Below are positions 41,094-47,080 of a stretch of DNA of 49,239 nt, piece after piece. The translations under genes and the position numbers were made by a program. The notes under the pieces were generated by a model, which saw nothing but the letters and a program-made list of their open reading frames with translations, made no database searches and had not been told where the DNA came from. Positions within the stretch are counted from its first letter, which is position 1, and each line of letters opens with the position of its first letter. Origin of the DNA: a virus; the IMG/VR virus record IMGVR_UViG_3300048586_000188, positions 1 to 49,239 of that record. One strand, 5' to 3'.

Positions 41094-42298
41094 GCCGACA
41101 CCTCAGTCGCCGGCATTGCCTTGCGGCAGGTGTAGCAATGCTCGATCCCGACGCCGGCGCAGACCTCGCGGTTCTGGCAGTAGGGGCGCAGGACGAAGGG
41201 CTTGCGCTGAATAGGTGCCGGGGCTTGTTCGCCCTCGCGCCCGGCTGGCGAGGTCATTCCATCAAGAGAATTCTTCTGATCTATCTGTTCCTGAGTGGCG
41301 CGCGGCGCGCTGCGATCTACATGGCCGTTCTCCCTGTTGGCGGGGTTGCGAGGCCCGCTGTGGCGCCCAGCACCGGACGCCTTGCCGGCTGGGATTTCGG
41401 GCGCGACCGCCGCGAGGAACCGTGCTCGGTCTTCCTCGCTGGCGCGCTGCCAGATGCTCATGAGTTGGTCGAAGATCGACGGCTCGGAATGGGTGGGGAG
41501 GTCGGCCGAAACCGCCTCCCCTGCATCCGTTCGCCCGGATGCGAGCCTACTTGCCTCTCCCGCCACAGCGCCGGCCACGCCGGTGATGCTGCCGTTGTCC
41601 TCGGAGGCTTTCGCTTGGAATGGCTTGCGCCCGGAGTTGATGCCCGCCGTCTTCATCGTCGCGGTCGTGCCGTGCTTCGTCGTGTAGGTCCGCTCACTGG
41701 TAACGTTTCCAGTGACAGCCGCGTGCTTGGCCCTGACCTTTGCGACGTAGGGATGCGAGACGTGGCAGCGGCGCGCCATCTCGCGGTCGGTCATCTTCGA
41801 CCACTCGGGATCGTCGAGGAGCCGCAGGACCGCGCGCTCCTTGTCATTGTCCGACCGCGGCAGCCCGTGCTTCGCGTTGGCGCCGACACTGTAGAGGATC
41901 GCCTCACGCAGGCCGCCCTGCCGAACCTGGCAGCGGATCAGCGTGCGGCCGGCCTGCTGCGCCGCGTAGTGGCGGTGGAACCCGTCGGCCAGCCAGTAGG
42001 CGCCGCCGTCGAAGAACACAACCAAGGGCGGGAACTGGTCCCCCGCCTTCATCGCCTCGGCGTATTCGGCCGTCCGCTCGGTGCTCAGATGCTCGCGCGG
42101 CTGCGCCGACTGATCGAGCTTGATGAGCGCGAGTTCGACGTCGAGGTCATGAAAGTCCGTGCCAGCGACCTTATCGGCAGCGACTGCGGCCCCCGCCGCC
42201 TTCTTGTCCGGCGTCTTCAGCGGCGCTATCCCGCCGAGCAGCGCCCTCTGCTGCTCAAGCTTGCTCGGTTTGGCGACGATCTGGCGGGAGAGGCTCAT
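41090..42298 (-). CDS. ParB/Srx-domain protein with C-terminal cysteine cluster
   Basis: The 402-residue protein carries a ParB-type nuclease/CTPase fold (about 52-140). LALIKLDQSAQPREH is followed by FPPLVVFFDGGAYWLADGFH, with the family's GFHR motif, and the domain ends near ANAKHGL. A helix-turn-helix follows (about 170-192, MARRCHVSHPYVAKVRAKH). The middle is long and disordered. The C-terminus has four cysteines (374, 380, 388, 391; C-X5-C-X7-C-X2-C) that may bind zinc. Chromosomal or plasmid-type partition seems unlikely without a ParA, so a regulatory or DNA-processing role is more likely. Its ATG overlaps the cro-like gene. Confidence 0.85.
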   Translation of the reverse strand: MSLSRQIVAKPSKLEQQRALLGGIAPLKTPDKKAAGAAVAADKVAGTDFHDLDVELALIKLDQSAQPREHLSTERTAEYAEAMKAGDQFPPLVVFFDGGAYWLADGFHRHYAAQQAGRTLIRCQVRQGGLREAILYSVGANAKHGLPRSDNDKERAVLRLLDDPEWSKMTDREMARRCHVSHPYVAKVRAKHAAVTGNVTSERTYTTKHGTTATMKTAGINSGRKPFQAKASEDNGSITGVAGAVAGEASRLASGRTDAGEAVSADLPTHSEPSIFDQLMSIWQRASEEDRARFLAAVAPEIPAGKASGAGRHSGPRNPANRENGHVDRSAPRATQEQIDQKNSLDGMTSPAGREGEQAPAPIQRKPFVLRPYCQNREVCAGVGIEHCYTCRKAMPATEVSA

Positions 42299-42489
42299 TC
42301 CGCAGCCTCAGCGGGGGTGGCGGGCTCGGCCATCAAGCGATCGAGCAGGCGCTTCACAGGTCCGTTCGGCTCGCTTACGCCGCGCTCGATACGGGAAACC
42401 GTCGCTTGGTCGACGCCAAGTTCAGCCGCCATTTCCTGTTGCGACCAACCGCGCTTTTCGCGCCAGGCTTTGATGTCTTCGGCTGCCAT
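42295..42489 (-). CDS. Cro-like XRE regulator
   Basis: The 64-residue protein is a single helix-turn-helix: KAWREKRGWSQQEMAAELGV, DQATVSRIERG and a short tail. It is the first gene of the leftward early operon, opposite the repressor, which is the place of Cro. Its ATG lies only 9 bases after the -10 box, so its mRNA begins at or next to the start codon (leaderless). It would bind the shared palindromes and shut down the repressor. No ribosome site could fit. Confidence 0.88.
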   Translation of the reverse strand: MAAEDIKAWREKRGWSQQEMAAELGVDQATVSRIERGVSEPNGPVKRLLDRLMAEPATPAEAAE

Positions 42490-42497
42490 GGCGCGAA

Positions 42498-42526
42498 TTT
42501 ATGCGCCGCGCATATTTTGCTGTCAA
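42498..42526 (-). promoter_or_regulatory. Leftward early promoter (PR-type)
   Basis: On the minus strand the -35 box TTGACA (42526-42521) is separated by exactly 17 bases from the -10 box CATAAA (42503-42498), close to the sigma-70 consensus. The perfect palindrome at 42501-42513 overlaps the -10 box and the spacer, so a bound repressor would block polymerase. Confidence 0.8.
42501..42513. promoter_or_regulatory. Operator palindrome at the leftward promoter
   Basis: ATGCGC-C-GCGCAT is a perfect 6-1-6 palindrome inside the leftward promoter. The same sequence, differing only in the central base, recurs at 46717. A weaker resembling site (CTGCACGCTGCAT, 42548-42560) lies in front of the repressor gene and may be the site for self-control. 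Confidence 0.78.
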
Positions 42527-42563
42527 TGCCCACTGCATATATTTTTTCTGCACGCTGCATAGC

Positions 42564-43004
42564 ATGAGAGATGCACGTGCTGACCGATTGAAAGACGCCC
42601 GGAAGGCTGCCGGGTTCAGGCGGGCGGTAGAGGCCGCCGAGAGCCTGGGGGTCGAGTACCCGACCTACGCCAGCCACGAGAACGGCAGCCGAACCTTTGA
42701 TATCGATGCGGCCGTCCACTATGCCCGCCGCTATCGGGTGAGCCTAGACTGGCTGCTGGACGGAAAAGGAGAGGCACCACGAGCCGACGGGGCGAACCCC
42801 GAGAGCGTGCTTCGATCGGCGCTCTTGGCCTATGGTGTGCCCTCGAAACACCTTGATCGCATAGTCGGCATGGCAGACGGCTTCGCCAACGCCTTTAGCG
42901 AGGAGCTATCAGAACGAAGCCCCGGCGATGGTCAACCTGAACCCGCCAGTCCCCGCCGTGAAGCAAAGCCATCGCGGTCGAAATCTCGGCAGCTTTCCTC
43001 TTGA
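42564..43004 (+). CDS. Phage repressor, XRE family (CI-like)
   Basis: The 146-residue protein has an N-terminal helix-turn-helix domain (about 6-66). RLKDARKAAGFRRAVEAAES runs into a helix-turn-helix with YPTYASHENG as the recognition part, then RYRVSLDWLLDGKG, which is the usual linker of XRE repressors. The C-terminal half is a helical region of unknown fold and a basic, disordered tail, with no LexA-type protease, so induction would not be by RecA cleavage. It faces the cro-like gene across the palindromic operator. The 110-base 3' end overlaps an antisense gene. Confidence 0.86.
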   Translation: MRDARADRLKDARKAAGFRRAVEAAESLGVEYPTYASHENGSRTFDIDAAVHYARRYRVSLDWLLDGKGEAPRADGANPESVLRSALLAYGVPSKHLDRIVGMADGFANAFSEELSERSPGDGQPEPASPRREAKPSRSKSRQLSS

Positions 43005-43116
43005 TGACCATGCGCGGATCCAGCGGCGCGCCGGCGCCGGCCGACGCCCTGAGGTCCGCGATGATCTGCTCTGTGCGGTTTTTGAACCGCGGCTTTATGC
43101 GATGCCGTATGGCCAT
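42895..43116 (-). CDS. Small protein antisense to the repressor's 3' end (73 aa)
   Basis: ATG 43116 has GGGAGG eight bases upstream. The product is basic, with KPRFKNRTEQIIADLRA and then TAMALLHGGDWRVQVDHRRG, a block I recognise from short rhizobial phage proteins of unknown function. Its last 110 bases overlap the 3' end of the repressor gene on the opposite strand, so each transcript contains antisense sequence to the other. Both are probably real. Confidence 0.68.
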   Translation of the reverse strand: MAIRHRIKPRFKNRTEQIIADLRASAGAGAPLDPRMVIKRKAAEISTAMALLHGGDWRVQVDHRRGFVLIAPR

Positions 43117-43319
43117 CGGCGCCCTCCCTGCGGGCTCGTTAAGGCCGAATAGAACCGATTCACCCGACGCAGAGTCAACGGGGCTGCGGGGTGTCCGGCT
43201 AAGGGTGCCTACTGACAAGCACCTTCAGGAAGTAGCTGGGATTCGGCAGGAAATAAGCGATTTGGTCAGGGATTCGGTTTTTCTGGAAGTCAATCTCCTG
43301 ATGCGCTATGTGAAGCGCG

Positions 43320-43862
43320 ATGAGTCCAACGCCAAGATACGTGCCCAGCGTCTCTAAGGCGCTTGAGGTGATCCTGTGGATCGCGTCCCGCAAGCCAGGG
43401 ATGGACGTTTATCACGTCGTCAAGGCCGCCTTCTTCGCCGACAAGATGCACGTCGCAGCCTACGGTCGACCGATATGCGGTGACTCCTATGCGGCGGCGC
43501 CATGGGGGCCGCTACCACAGGTCATCTACAACCTGCTCCGTCACGACCCGATCGAGTTGATCGCGCTCGACTCCAACGGCGATCTTCCATTCAGGGTCGA
43601 CGCCAAGCACCGCGTCTATGCCGATCGAGAGGCCAACCTGCGCCGCCTTTCTGCGTCGGACGTCGAGGCGCTCGAGATCGGCGTTACCCACGTGCAGGAC
43701 AAGAGCTTCGAGGACCTGTACCAGGAAACGCACGCTGACCCGGCGTATATCAACGCCCACGGCGCACAGATGGACTACAGGGACTTCATCCCGAATGATG
43801 ATGCGCACAAGGCCGACAAAGCCGAAGCGATCGAGGAAACAGCCCGCTACGCGGTGTTCTGA
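43320..43862 (+). CDS. SocA/Panacea-domain protein (DUF4065), antitoxin candidate
   Basis: The 180-residue protein is a SocA-like Panacea domain: the N-terminus SKALEVILWIASRKPGMDVY, then HVVKAAFFADKMHVAAYGRP, and SYAAAPWGPLPQVIYNLL are the characteristic blocks. In the literature such domains act as antitoxins against many different toxins, and SocA as an adaptor for toxin degradation. The next gene begins 2 bases after its stop and encodes a small partner of unknown family, the arrangement expected of a two-gene system. The C-terminus has an acidic, lysine-rich tail (NDDAHKADKAEAIEE). ATG 43320 is chosen without a strong ribosome site. Confidence 0.82.
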   Translation: MSPTPRYVPSVSKALEVILWIASRKPGMDVYHVVKAAFFADKMHVAAYGRPICGDSYAAAPWGPLPQVIYNLLRHDPIELIALDSNGDLPFRVDAKHRVYADREANLRRLSASDVEALEIGVTHVQDKSFEDLYQETHADPAYINAHGAQMDYRDFIPNDDAHKADKAEAIEETARYAVF

Positions 43863-43864
43863 CT

Positions 43865-44221
43865 ATGCCTGTCCGGATCGGCGACGTGATCCGTGTATGG
43901 GATCGCGGAACGCACCCGCGGAAGTTCAAACGACACATCTGCATATGCCCGGATCGCCAACTCTTCCTGCGCATCAACTCCCGGCCGATCTTCCCACCGC
44001 ATGTAATCATCCGTGCCGCTGGCTCAGATTTTCTCGACGCTGACAGCTACGTCGAGTTGCAGCAGCTTGTCCGTCACTACGCTCAGGAAATCGCCGAAGC
44101 GGACGTGCTCGGCCGGCTGAACGGAACGCACATCAGACTCCTATGCATCGCAGTAGAGGCTTGCGACGCCCTTTCGCAAGAACTCAAGGAGTTCATTGTC
44201 GAACGGTTGCGGACGATCTGA
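43865..44221 (+). CDS. Small partner of the Panacea protein, candidate toxin (118 aa)
   Basis: It begins with a beta-rich domain (MPVRIGDVIRVWDRGTHPRK; HICICPDRQLFLRINSRP) that could be SH3-like as in PemK/MazF-type toxins, and ends in helices (ACDALSQELKEFIVERLR). There is no membrane segment and no catalytic motif I can name. The gene lies 2 bases after the Panacea gene. Known Panacea systems pair the antitoxin with a toxin of variable family, so this is a plausible toxin. That role is inferred from position only. Confidence 0.7.
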   Translation: MPVRIGDVIRVWDRGTHPRKFKRHICICPDRQLFLRINSRPIFPPHVIIRAAGSDFLDADSYVELQQLVRHYAQEIAEADVLGRLNGTHIRLLCIAVEACDALSQELKEFIVERLRTI

Positions 44222-44225
44222 GGTG

Positions 44226-44477
44226 ATGAACCCCTCTCCCCGCCCTCGCCTGATCGTCGTCGCGGCGTTTGACCGGGACGACGAAGGCGAGCTGCAGCCG
44301 GTGCAAGGCTACCCGGCCGAGCAGCAGAGCGAGGAACGGGCTAAGCGCCTGGCGCAGACCTTGGCCGGTCGGCACGCAGGCGTCATCGCATGGAGCCGAG
44401 AGGCGAACCCGCAGATCGGCGAGTACGGCGAGCCGACGATCCTGTTCAAGCACGGCGATGTGCCGGACATGGAGTGA
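44226..44477 (+). CDS. Hypothetical phage protein (83 aa)
   Basis: A small protein with a beta strand start (RPRLIVVAAFDRDDEGELQP), a helix with EERAKRLAQTLAGRHAG and an end with a YGEPTILFKHGDVPDME stretch. I have seen this pattern in short rhizobial phage proteins but know no function. ATG 44226 lies four bases after the previous stop, with no good ribosome site, so coupling to the upstream gene is likely. Confidence 0.65.
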   Translation: MNPSPRPRLIVVAAFDRDDEGELQPVQGYPAEQQSEERAKRLAQTLAGRHAGVIAWSREANPQIGEYGEPTILFKHGDVPDME

Positions 44478-44480
44478 GCG

Positions 44481-44714
44481 ATGGCCGACGACCACCGCAT
44501 AGCTGCCATTGCGTCGAGCGACCTCGTATCGTCAGCTGTGCTCGCCTCGCTCATCGGCATGCTCGGCGCCAAGGGTCTGCTGACAGACCAAGAGGTCCGC
44601 GAGGTCTACGAACAGGCCCTGTTCCTGTTGGAGCAACAGCAGCCGCACGATCACCCAGAAGTTGCGCCGATCTATGAAGCGGCACGGGAGATCATCGAGG
44701 CGCAGCTGCGATGA
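44481..44714 (+). CDS. Hypothetical phage protein, helical (77 aa)
   Basis: A soluble helical protein (VLASLIGMLGAKGLLTDQEV and IYEAAREIIEAQLR) with a GGAG ribosome site inside the previous gene's end. The function is unknown. Its stop overlaps the start of the next small gene (ATGA). Confidence 0.64.
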   Translation: MADDHRIAAIASSDLVSSAVLASLIGMLGAKGLLTDQEVREVYEQALFLLEQQQPHDHPEVAPIYEAAREIIEAQLR

Positions 44715-44890
44715 GAATCACCATCGACCTCCACACAGACGAGATTATTGCGCTTCGCCGGCTTGCAGAAGCCGAGGGGATGACCATCGAGGAAGCGGCG
44801 TTGGCCTCGCTGCGCGACGCGCTGATCGCCAGCGGATGGTTGGACATTCCACCGCTTGACGAGGATACGGAGACGGTGGGGGAGGCGTAG
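44711..44890 (+). CDS. Small ribbon-helix-helix-like protein (59 aa)
   Basis: The ATG overlaps the stop of the previous gene. The protein starts with MRITIDLHTDEIIALRRLAE, a strand followed by a helix as in ribbon-helix-helix proteins, then EGMTIEEAALASLRDALIAS and an acidic end. It would suit a small DNA-binding or antitoxin-like protein. The family assignment is tentative. Confidence 0.6.
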   Translation: MRITIDLHTDEIIALRRLAEAEGMTIEEAALASLRDALIASGWLDIPPLDEDTETVGEA

Positions 44891-45379
44891 GTGGCGTTCG
44901 TCTGCACCTTGGACGACGAGACGCGCGTTACCGCCCTGCACGGCAACGGCGAGTTCATCTACCGCGCCGCAATCGGCTTCGATGATGAAACCGACATCGT
45001 CTACTCCGCAGTCGTGATTTTCGCACCTCTGGCCGGGTACGGCGATGGCACCGGCTACGAACTTGCATTCCGTGTGGTCGCGTCAGCCCTGGACGGTGCG
45101 CATATCAGCGACTTCCACGACGGATTGGCGACGAAGCCGTTCCTTTCCACGAAAGATGACCGAGAGGCCGTTTGCGGCCTGATACACTACCTGGTCGCCG
45201 CTCACATTGACGACCAGCGCCCGCCGGCTGTAGAGATGATGACCCATACTGAGAATTTGCCGCACGCAGCCTTACTGAAATTTCATCGTATCGCTGCATT
45301 GTTCGGCGACAAAGGCTACGCAGCCGGTCCCGCAGACCCTTGGCACGGTCGCTGGGTGTGGATGATGAGACTACCATAG
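44891..45379 (+). CDS. Hypothetical phage protein (162 aa), GTG start
   Basis: The GTG lies immediately after the TAG of the previous gene, with GGGGAGG nine bases upstream. The product is a mixed alpha/beta protein with ALHGNGEFIYRAAIGFDDET near the start, a YGDGTGYELAFRVVASAL segment and a Trp-rich end (DPWHGRWVWMMRLP). I do not recognise a family and see no signal peptide. It is the fourth of a run of small + strand genes after the Panacea pair. Confidence 0.65.
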   Translation: MAFVCTLDDETRVTALHGNGEFIYRAAIGFDDETDIVYSAVVIFAPLAGYGDGTGYELAFRVVASALDGAHISDFHDGLATKPFLSTKDDREAVCGLIHYLVAAHIDDQRPPAVEMMTHTENLPHAALLKFHRIAALFGDKGYAAGPADPWHGRWVWMMRLP

Positions 45380-45433
45380 CGGAACGACCGTTCCGTCCCT
45401 ACGTTGAGGATTGCTCCTGCATAGGAGAAGGCC

Positions 45434-45616
45434 ATGAAGAAGCTTTTGACACGCGACGAACAGATCGAGCTGATGAAGACCGCTGAGGAGCGCCACGACG
45501 CGCTGTTCAAGCGCGTGCTCGCCGATCCGCTCGTGAAAGAGGTGGTTTCGGCGCCCGCGCCTCGCCAGTTGTCCAGCGCTTACACGCGCTCCGACCGCAT
45601 GGTGAAATGCGGCTGA
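45434..45616 (+). CDS. Small hypothetical protein (60 aa)
   Basis: ATG 45434 has AGGAGAAGG upstream. The protein is charged and helical (MKKLLTRDEQIELMKTAEER). Its last 37 bases converge on, and overlap, the end of the gene on the opposite strand. A GC-rich hairpin at 45641-45659 may terminate its transcript. The function is unknown. Confidence 0.6.
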   Translation: MKKLLTRDEQIELMKTAEERHDALFKRVLADPLVKEVVSAPAPRQLSSAYTRSDRMVKCG

Positions 45617-46188
45617 CCTTCAGTCATCGCTGAGCTTGAGCCCCGGCCTAGCGCCGGGGTATTCGTTTCAGGCGGCGGGTCGGCCGGCAACCTCGCACCA
45701 AAGAACGCCAGCACCTCCGGGAACTCGTAGAGGTCCGACGCGTGTCCGGCGTTGATCACGGCTGACACGACCTTTCGCAACAGCTTCGCCGGGTCGATGT
45801 CGAGTTGGCCGTCGACGCCGAACGGGGCCCCGTCGATCATCTGCGGGGCGCTGTCGTCCATCATCCGTTGGAGTCGTTCGGCGGTAGGCCGCGCGTCAAG
45901 TAGACCGCCAGCTCCGGCGCGCGGCGGAATGCCAGCCGGCCAGATCGCGTCGGGTTCAGGGAACATCGCCGGGATGTTCTTGTAGGCGAGGCGCTTCCGC
46001 TCCTTCTTGCCAAGCGCATCAATGCGCCGGCCAACATCACCCGGCGACAGTTCGTCCGGGAGTTCGTAGACGCGAGCCGCGATGAAAGTCAGCTCCTCGA
46101 GCGATTCGACCTCGCCGGTCTTGCAACCCCAACACCCCAGAAATGCCGCGAGCACCGCGCCATCCCGATTTCCCTTCCACGGCTTCAT
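45580..46188 (-). CDS. Hypothetical phage protein (202 aa), isolated leftward gene
   Basis: ATG 46188 is chosen because GGAGG lies nine bases before it; ATG codons at 46209-46212 are alternatives. The protein opens with PWKGNRDGAVLAAFLGCWGC, has a central helical part with RRIDALGKKERKRLAYKN, and an acidic to low-complexity end. I do not recognise a family. It is alone on its strand among + strand genes, so it must have its own promoter; an inverted repeat at 46227-46251 lies just upstream and could be its control site. Confidence 0.65.
   Translation of the reverse strand: MKPWKGNRDGAVLAAFLGCWGCKTGEVESLEELTFIAARVYELPDELSPGDVGRRIDALGKKERKRLAYKNIPAMFPEPDAIWPAGIPPRAGAGGLLDARPTAERLQRMMDDSAPQMIDGAPFGVDGQLDIDPAKLLRKVVSAVINAGHASDLYEFPEVLAFFGARLPADPPPETNTPALGRGSSSAMTEGQPHFTMRSERV
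45641..45659. terminator. GC-rich hairpin near convergent gene ends
   Basis: CCCCGGC and GCCGGGG enclose CTAGC (7-bp perfect stem). It lies 24 bases after the 60-residue gene and within the 3' end of the leftward 202-residue gene. There is no strong T-run on the + side (TATTCGTTT follows), so it is a weak or Rho-aided terminator candidate. Confidence 0.45.
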
Positions 46189-46226
46189 GCGAATTTCCTC
46201 CGTCTGCATCAACAGTTCTGATAGGT

Positions 46227-46251
46227 TGAAGGTTATCTTCTGAGACCTTCA
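46227..46251. promoter_or_regulatory. Inverted repeat upstream of the leftward 202-aa gene
   Basis: TGAAGGT and ACCTTCA are separated by 11 bases. The spacing (about one helical turn between centres) suits a dimeric regulator. It sits 39 bases before the chosen start codon. The binding protein is unknown. Confidence 0.4.
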
Positions 46252-46716
46252 GAGACCCATTGTCAGGAACGACCAGGCTTCAAGGAAACGGCGCAGTAAT
46301 CCCTTGGAGCCGGGCAACGAAGCCGACCCAAGGGCACTACACGGTATCAGGACCCGACCGAGTATTCTGAGGTATCCGTGCATCCCCGCCAGGCCATATG
46401 ACGGCCCGTTCCACCTGCGGTTCATGGTCGGTTTCTATTGGCTGGTGAGCCTCACGCGCCGGGGCCGATCTCCCGTTGTCGTTGCGCGCCCTTCCCACCT
46501 GATTGCCGGTGGGCCGCTCTGGTCCCTTGCCTTCGACGTTCGCCGCGGACCGGCAAACCACCACCCTACTGCACCTGCATCGAAGCCGTAGCCGCTCTGC
46601 CGTGAGGCCATCCCTTCCGGGGTAGGCATTCCGCGTCGCGAGCAACGTCCTTGCACCGGGTCGCCGCTCGAAGGGTGACTGGATACGCGCTGCTCGGCGC
46701 ATGCGTCAACATTTTT

Positions 46717-46729
46717 ATGCGCTGCGCAT
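46717..46729. promoter_or_regulatory. Operator palindrome upstream of the rightward early promoter
   Basis: ATGCGC-T-GCGCAT is a perfect 6-1-6 palindrome, identical to the site in the leftward promoter at 42501 except for the central base. It is surrounded by T-rich DNA. It lies just before the -35 box of the rightward promoter, so a bound repressor could block polymerase directly or together with the second site. Confidence 0.75.
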
Positions 46730-46738
46730 TTTTCCTAC

Positions 46739-46766
46739 TTGCGCGATATTATGCGTTGTGCATAAT
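46739..46766 (+). promoter_or_regulatory. Rightward early promoter
   Basis: A -35 box TTGCGC (46739-46744) and a -10 box CATAAT (46761-46766) are separated by 16 bases. It drives the genes from 46835, with a leader of about 60 bases. An operator fills the spacer and the -10 box. The boxes are moderately good matches to the sigma-70 consensus. Confidence 0.65.
46749..46765. promoter_or_regulatory. Second operator, inside the rightward promoter
   Basis: TTATGC and GCATAA enclose GTTGT, giving a 6-5-6 inverted repeat that shares the outer bases of the 13-bp palindrome at 46717 and 42501, with inner bases changed. It overlaps the -10 box. The weaker match would make it a lower-affinity site, perhaps bound cooperatively with 46717. 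Confidence 0.65.
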
Positions 46767-46834
46767 TCTCCCCATCAACCCGGCCACTGCCGGCGAGAGA
46801 ACCAGCGCAGGGCTGGGAGAAACGGGAGCGACAG

Positions 46835-47020
46835 ATGAGCATCAACTCGAAAGACCACTCCGACCTCATGGAGATGTTTGAGCGCGAGTTTGCCGGTCTC
46901 CGTCTCGACCGCGAGGACAAGGCTCTATGGCCGAAGGGCAACGTCTACCAGAACGGCGAGGCCAACAATCTCTTCCTCGCTTACCGCAGGGGCGTTTCCT
47001 ACGGCCGCGCCACCGCCTGA
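46835..47020 (+). CDS. Small hypothetical protein, first gene of the rightward operon (61 aa)
   Basis: ATG 46835 has a GGGAG-type ribosome site upstream. The protein is acidic and helical at the start (SKDHSDLMEMFEREFAGLRL) and ends with NLFLAYRRGVSYGRATA. I do not recognise a family. As the first product under the rightward operator it should be made immediately upon induction, and early phage proteins of this size often act on host machinery. That is not shown here. Confidence 0.68.
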   Translation: MSINSKDHSDLMEMFEREFAGLRLDREDKALWPKGNVYQNGEANNLFLAYRRGVSYGRATA

Positions 47021-47034
47021 GACGGCTCCGGTTT

Positions 47035-47050
47035 CCCCTCCCCGGAGGGG
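47035..47050 (+). terminator. Hairpin after the first rightward gene
   Basis: CCCCTCC and GGAGGGG surround a two-base loop (CC) and are followed by TTTCC. It lies 15 bases beyond the stop codon of the 61-residue gene. A partial terminator here would reduce expression of the next gene relative to the first. Confidence 0.5.
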
Positions 47051-47080
47051 TTTCCTCGCTCCGAATTGAAGGGAAGCAAA

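Larger units (their letters stand above)
46189..46834. other. 646-base stretch without a convincing gene, between divergent units
   Basis: Reading frames of 90-120 codons are open here on both strands, but none has a ribosome site, a recognisable motif or neighbouring overlaps. What I can support is an inverted repeat at 46227-46251 near the leftward gene, and at the right end the operators and promoter for the rightward operon. The middle (46260-46700) shows nothing I recognise and could hold an untranslated RNA or a replication site. Confidence 0.55.

Noticed and set aside
43001-43393. Frames on both strands between the repressor and the Panacea gene (118 codons +, 64 codons -)
   Set aside because: Neither has a ribosome site or a known pattern, and both overlap genes with better support. 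The gap more likely holds the promoter of the Panacea pair.
46304-46702. 95-codon plus-strand and 121-codon minus-strand frames in the non-coding block
   Set aside because: No ribosome site, no motif and no operon-type junction; the two frames exclude one another. I list the stretch as without a supported gene.
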